Assembly: GCA_027019205.1 (NCBI GenBank)
Contig: JALUWZ010000127.1
Coordinates: forward strand, 1 to 9,410
DNA length: 9,410 nt
Source of the DNA: Emcibacter sp.
GTDB lineage: Bacteria > Pseudomonadota > Alphaproteobacteria > Sphingomonadales > Emcibacteraceae
Direction of reading: 5' to 3'
In this document: one piece after another, positions 6,590 to 9,410 of the stretch
How the letters are laid out: each line of letters starts with the position of its first letter
Numbering within the stretch: the first letter of the stretch is position 1
Translations under genes and position numbers: made by a program
Notes under the pieces: model-generated
The model's database searches: none
The model's input: the letters and a program-made list of their open reading frames with translations, nothing else
What the model was told of the DNA's origin: nothing

Positions 6590-6952
6590 ATGACTGGAAT
6601 GAGCGTAAATTTGCAAAAATGGCTGCCCGGCATATTAATACTGATAATGATGGTTCAGGCCATGGTTTCGGTTGTTTATGTCCATCATTCCGAGGCGACC
6701 GGGATGGAATATGTGTCTTTTGACCATAATGGCCAATTGCCTGCGGCTTTGAGTGAGGCCGGTTCGGAAAAATCAAACGAATCTCCGGCAAAGGATTTTG
6801 ACAGTCATAACTGCAGCCATTATATCGGGGTTTTCCTTACCCTGACAGCCGGGGTGCTTAAGATTACCATATTGCCAGAAAAAACTTTTGGCTATGGTCT
6901 GAAATTTCCCTCTGCCTCAATATCCCCTGACCTGCGACCACCCATTCTCTAA
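6590..6952 (+). CDS. Small exported or membrane-anchored protein with His/Cys motif, leading the efflux operon; function unknown
   Basis: This 120-residue protein matches no family I can name. A hydrophobic segment at about 11-31 (LPGILILIMMVQAMVSVVY) could be an uncleaved anchor or signal sequence, sending the rest to the periplasm. Potential metal ligands follow: His32-His33, His46, and the cluster SHNCSH with His73, Cys75 and His77. A second moderately hydrophobic stretch lies near 79-95, and the chain ends in LRPPIL. It is 85 bp before the TolC-like gene on the same strand, so it is probably co-transcribed with the pump. Small His-rich exported proteins often lead metal-efflux operons; a metal-binding role here is inference. 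Start choice is uncertain: ATG 6590 or ATG 6599, neither with a good ribosome binding site; an in-frame stop at 6578 rules out earlier starts. Confidence 0.7.
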   Translation: MTGMSVNLQKWLPGILILIMMVQAMVSVVYVHHSEATGMEYVSFDHNGQLPAALSEAGSEKSNESPAKDFDSHNCSHYIGVFLTLTAGVLKITILPEKTFGYGLKFPSASISPDLRPPIL

Positions 6953-6976
6953 TCGAAACATTGCTTTATCTGATTT

Positions 6977-6998
6977 AATGCTTTGGAAACAGAGCATT
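6977..6998. repeat. Inverted repeat between the small gene and the TolC-like gene
   Basis: AATGCTTT (6977-6984) and AGAGCATT (6991-6998) form an 8-bp stem with one G-U pair and a 6-nt loop GGAAAC. No T-run follows directly; the nearest, at 7009-7014, is ten bases away. It is thus not a standard terminator. It might modulate relative expression of the two genes or serve as an mRNA processing site. Confidence 0.35.
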
Positions 6999-7037
6999 TA
7001 ATCCGCGTTTTTTGTCGATTATGAGGATGTAAACTCA

Positions 7038-8351
7038 ATGAATTCTTCTTACAGGACAGGTCTGGCCGTTGCCGGACAGCCCGCTGCCTTGCAAGGCATA
7101 TATGGATTTTTAGTAAAATATTTTTTTCTGGCCGGACTATATGCAGTATTTCTGCAGGGTGCCATAACGGCAGCATCCGCAGAAGGAGAAACTGCTGATA
7201 CATCATGGAGCTACTGGTTTCGCAGCCAGATGAACAAGCATCCCGATATTATCGCGGCAAAAGAGCGGATGTATGCCGCCCTGTCGATTGCTGACAGCCT
7301 TGAACGGCCCTTGTATAACCCGGAAATTGAGACGGGCTATGAGCGCGAGGGGCGCGACAATAATTATAATATCGGGGTGCGACAGCGGCTTGACTGGTGG
7401 GGCAAGCGCGACACCCGCAAACAGCAGGCCGGTTTTGGTCGTATCGCTGCCCGCAAAGCCTATGAACTTATCCTCCAGCAAAAATCAGCCGAGGCGCTTC
7501 AGGCTCTGGTAGAATGGAATGTCGCCCGTCAGGAATCGGTCCTGGCCCTTGAACAGGAACAGCAGCTGACCACTCTTCTGGATCTTGTCAGGGGGCGTCA
7601 GAAATCCGGCGATATCGGCCAGGTGGATGTGGAAATGGCCTTTCTTGGCCTGTCACAGAAACTGAATAACGCGGCCCGCGCACAGGCCCGTATCAAGCAG
7701 GCAGAAGCCCGTTTGCAGGAATTATTGCCGGGCTGGTCAACGGCACGGGCAGAAATTCCGGAAGATCTCTGGACCCTTGGTGCATCACAGGCGGACATGG
7801 CCCGGTGGGTGGATCAGCATCCTTCGGTGGCGGCGGCGCGGGCAGAATGGCAAGTGATGAAAAAAAGGGCGGCGCTCGCCCGCCTGAAAGGCAAGGCGGA
7901 ACCGACCGTCGGGTTGAGTGCGGGGAAAAGTACCGGCAACACTATTGTCGGAGTGACCCTGTCAATCCCGCTGAATGTGCGAAATAATTTCAGTGCTGAA
8001 GCCCGGGCCGCCGGGAAGCAGGCTCTTGCTGCCGAGGCCGGATACCGCGCGGTCCGGCGCAAGCAACAGGCCGCAGTCAGGTCCAGCATGGCGGCACTGG
8101 AGGAATATCGCAAACGCTATCAACGCTGGCGCAGCCTGATGCAGGGCCGGGCGGAAAGCAGTGGCAGGCTGCTGGAAAAACAATGGCAGCACGGCGACCT
8201 CGGCACAACAGAATATTTACTGGCCCTGCAACAACGCAGTGAAGGGCTGGTGGCCGGTATTGAACTGCACAGCCGCTTTCAAGCCGCCCGAATTGAATGG
8301 TTATTGCAAAGCGGGCAGATGGAACATGCCCTGATGCAGGTAAAACGCTAA
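7038..8351 (+). CDS. TolC-family outer-membrane efflux channel, CzcC/CusC-like
   Basis: This 437-residue protein should trimerise into an outer-membrane barrel with a periplasmic alpha-helical tunnel, the exit duct of a tripartite pump. After a long n-region (about 27 residues), a hydrophobic core (YFFLAGLYAVFLQGAITA) ends in ASA-EG, a probable signal-peptidase I site after residue 48. The mature start has the family pattern HPDIIAAKERM, then a PLYNPEIETGYERE segment and the VRQRLDWWGKRDTRKQQA turn that usually reads QPLELGGKR in CzcC-type proteins. Long Ala/Gln/Glu-rich helices follow in two repeats (about 130-235 and 255-430). No lipobox Cys is present, unlike CusC, so no lipid anchor is expected. 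A GAGGA site at 7023-7027 supports the ATG at 7038. The adaptor gene begins 21 bp after its stop, so the two form an operon. Pump specificity cannot be read from this protein. Confidence 0.92.
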   Translation: MNSSYRTGLAVAGQPAALQGIYGFLVKYFFLAGLYAVFLQGAITAASAEGETADTSWSYWFRSQMNKHPDIIAAKERMYAALSIADSLERPLYNPEIETGYEREGRDNNYNIGVRQRLDWWGKRDTRKQQAGFGRIAARKAYELILQQKSAEALQALVEWNVARQESVLALEQEQQLTTLLDLVRGRQKSGDIGQVDVEMAFLGLSQKLNNAARAQARIKQAEARLQELLPGWSTARAEIPEDLWTLGASQADMARWVDQHPSVAAARAEWQVMKKRAALARLKGKAEPTVGLSAGKSTGNTIVGVTLSIPLNVRNNFSAEARAAGKQALAAEAGYRAVRRKQQAAVRSSMAALEEYRKRYQRWRSLMQGRAESSGRLLEKQWQHGDLGTTEYLLALQQRSEGLVAGIELHSRFQAARIEWLLQSGQMEHALMQVKR

Positions 8352-8372
8352 CAGAATTTTTGGATAAATATT

Positions 8373-9410
8373 ATGAAAAAGACATTAAAAACCATCCTTG
8401 TAACGGGCCTGCTTATCGGGGGAACAGCCGGGAATGGCCGGGCGCAGGACAGCGGCGACATTGGTGATAACAGCATTAGCCTGTCGTCTGAACAAATGGC
8501 GATGGCCAATATCAAGGTAACGGTTCTTGCCCCGCAAATCCTGAAATATCAGTTTTATGCACCGGGAGAGATCAAAGCCAATGGCTATACCAGTTATCTG
8601 GTCTCCCCGAGGGTTGATTCGGTTGTTTTGCGCCGTCATGTCGCCCTTGGCGATCATGTGAAGAAAGGCCAGCCGCTGGTGACGCTTTTCAGTGAATCGG
8701 TCGCCGATGCCCAGGCGGATTACAGCGTGGCCCTGGCGGAATGGCAGCGGGTTCAGAGGCTGGGCCGCAAGGTGGTTGGCGACCGGCGATATATTGCCGC
8801 AAGGAGCAAATTCCGCGCCGCACACGGGCGATTGCGGGCCTTTGGACTTTCTGAAAAAGCCATTGATTCGCTTGTTCGGAACTTAAATACCCTCGGGGAA
8901 TATACCCTGATTGCCAAAACATCCGGCGCGGTCCTGACCGATGATTTTCATCAGGGCCAGCGGGTGCAGGCCGGGGATACCCTGATGGAACTGGCTGATG
9001 AAAAGGAATTATGGGTCGAGGCCCGTCTTGCCCCGACACTGCGCTTGAGCCTGCCATCCGGCACCAAAGCCCGGGTGAAGGTTGGCAACGGGTTTTTCAA
9101 CGCCAAAGTCTCCCAGGAGTCCCATATCATCGACCAGCAGACCCGGACCCGCGTGGTACGGCTGCTGGTGGATAATAAAAGCCACCGCCTGCATCCCGGC
9201 ATGTTTGCCGATGTCTATTTTTCCTTTGCCACTAAAACCCCGGTACTGGCAGTTCCCGAAGCCGCCCTCATTCGCGGCGGTGACGGTGACTGGCAGGTCT
9301 TTGTCGAGGGCCAGCCGGGAAAATTCAGGGCGCAGGAGGTTGAACGGGGCCGGTCGCTCGGCATATGGCGGGAAATCCGGGGGGTCGCCGAGGGGACGAA
9401 AATCGTCACT
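8373..9410 (+). CDS. RND efflux periplasmic adaptor (membrane fusion protein), CusB/CzcB-like, cut at the window edge
   Basis: The frame is open for 346 codons from ATG 8373 to the right edge, so the C-terminus is missing. A Sec signal peptide (MKKTLKTILVTGLLIGGTAGNGRA, cleavage near 24) exports it. The order fits HlyD/CusB adaptors: an N-terminal beta segment SLSSEQMAMANIKV (37-50); first half of the lipoyl domain with VSPRVDSVVLRRHVALGDHVKKGQPLVTL (78-105); a short helical hairpin (about 108-172); second lipoyl half with YTLIAKTSGAVLTDDFHQGQRVQAGDTLMELAD (177-209); a beta-barrel domain (about 213-286) ending LHPGMFADVYF; and a membrane-proximal domain beginning VLAVPEAALIRGG (291-303). It would link the TolC-like channel to an inner-membrane RND pump. 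The hairpin is short and the layout resembles heavy-metal (HME) adaptors rather than multidrug AcrA types; that subtype is inference. No N-terminal heavy-metal-binding domain is present. The ribosome binding site is weak (TTGGA). Confidence 0.92.
   Translation, partial: MKKTLKTILVTGLLIGGTAGNGRAQDSGDIGDNSISLSSEQMAMANIKVTVLAPQILKYQFYAPGEIKANGYTSYLVSPRVDSVVLRRHVALGDHVKKGQPLVTLFSESVADAQADYSVALAEWQRVQRLGRKVVGDRRYIAARSKFRAAHGRLRAFGLSEKAIDSLVRNLNTLGEYTLIAKTSGAVLTDDFHQGQRVQAGDTLMELADEKELWVEARLAPTLRLSLPSGTKARVKVGNGFFNAKVSQESHIIDQQTRTRVVRLLVDNKSHRLHPGMFADVYFSFATKTPVLAVPEAALIRGGDGDWQVFVEGQPGKFRAQEVERGRSLGIWREIRGVAEGTKIVT

Noticed and set aside
6977..6998. Intrinsic terminator after the small gene
   Set aside because: The stem is AT-rich and lacks an adjoining T-run, and the next gene follows closely on the same strand.
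1..9410. CRISPR array, tRNA/rRNA genes, insertion sequence ends or phage genes
   Set aside because: No regularly spaced repeats, tRNA-like folds, transposase frames or long terminal inverted repeats were seen on reading both strands; the only tandem repeat is the 15-bp pair at 5241-5270.

Overview
The window looks like a chromosomal stretch from a Gram-negative proteobacterium, most likely an alphaproteobacterium. The evidence is two exported proteins with Sec signal peptides, a TolC-type outer-membrane channel with a periplasmic adaptor, and a codon style mixing GGC/CTG/GCC with TAT/AAT/ATT. No rRNA or other lineage marker is present, so the assignment is an inference. No tRNA, rRNA, CRISPR array, insertion sequence or phage gene was seen. 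All six genes are intact where they lie inside the window; both edges cut through a gene.

Region 1 (1-3469, minus strand) is almost entirely one very large membrane-anchored hybrid sensor histidine kinase. It has a periplasmic helical domain, a HAMP domain, four PAS domains, HisKA, HATPase and a receiver domain that runs off the left edge. It is transcribed away from region 2.

Region 2 (3470-5158, plus strand) is an exported alkaline phosphatase of the PhoA superfamily. A good PhoB box sits 10 bp in front of a TATAAT box, the same geometry as Escherichia coli phoA. This implies induction by phosphate starvation and places the real start codon at 3593. The enzyme has the mammalian-type His/His pair in its third metal site.

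Region 3 (5159-6465, plus strand) is a single thiolase gene with its own promoter. An 18-bp near-perfect palindrome, probably a repressor operator, overlaps the -35 box, and a 15-bp tandem repeat lies in the leader just before the ribosome binding site.

Region 4 (6466-9410, plus strand) is the start of a tripartite efflux operon, probably of the heavy-metal RND (Czc/Cus) type. It holds a small exported or membrane-anchored His/Cys-containing protein of unknown function, a TolC/CzcC-like outer-membrane channel, and a CusB/CzcB-like periplasmic adaptor cut by the right edge. The RND pump is expected just outside the window.

No wholly new multi-gene system is evident. The most informative signals are regulatory (the Pho promoter and the thiolase palindrome) plus the uncharacterised small protein leading the efflux operon.
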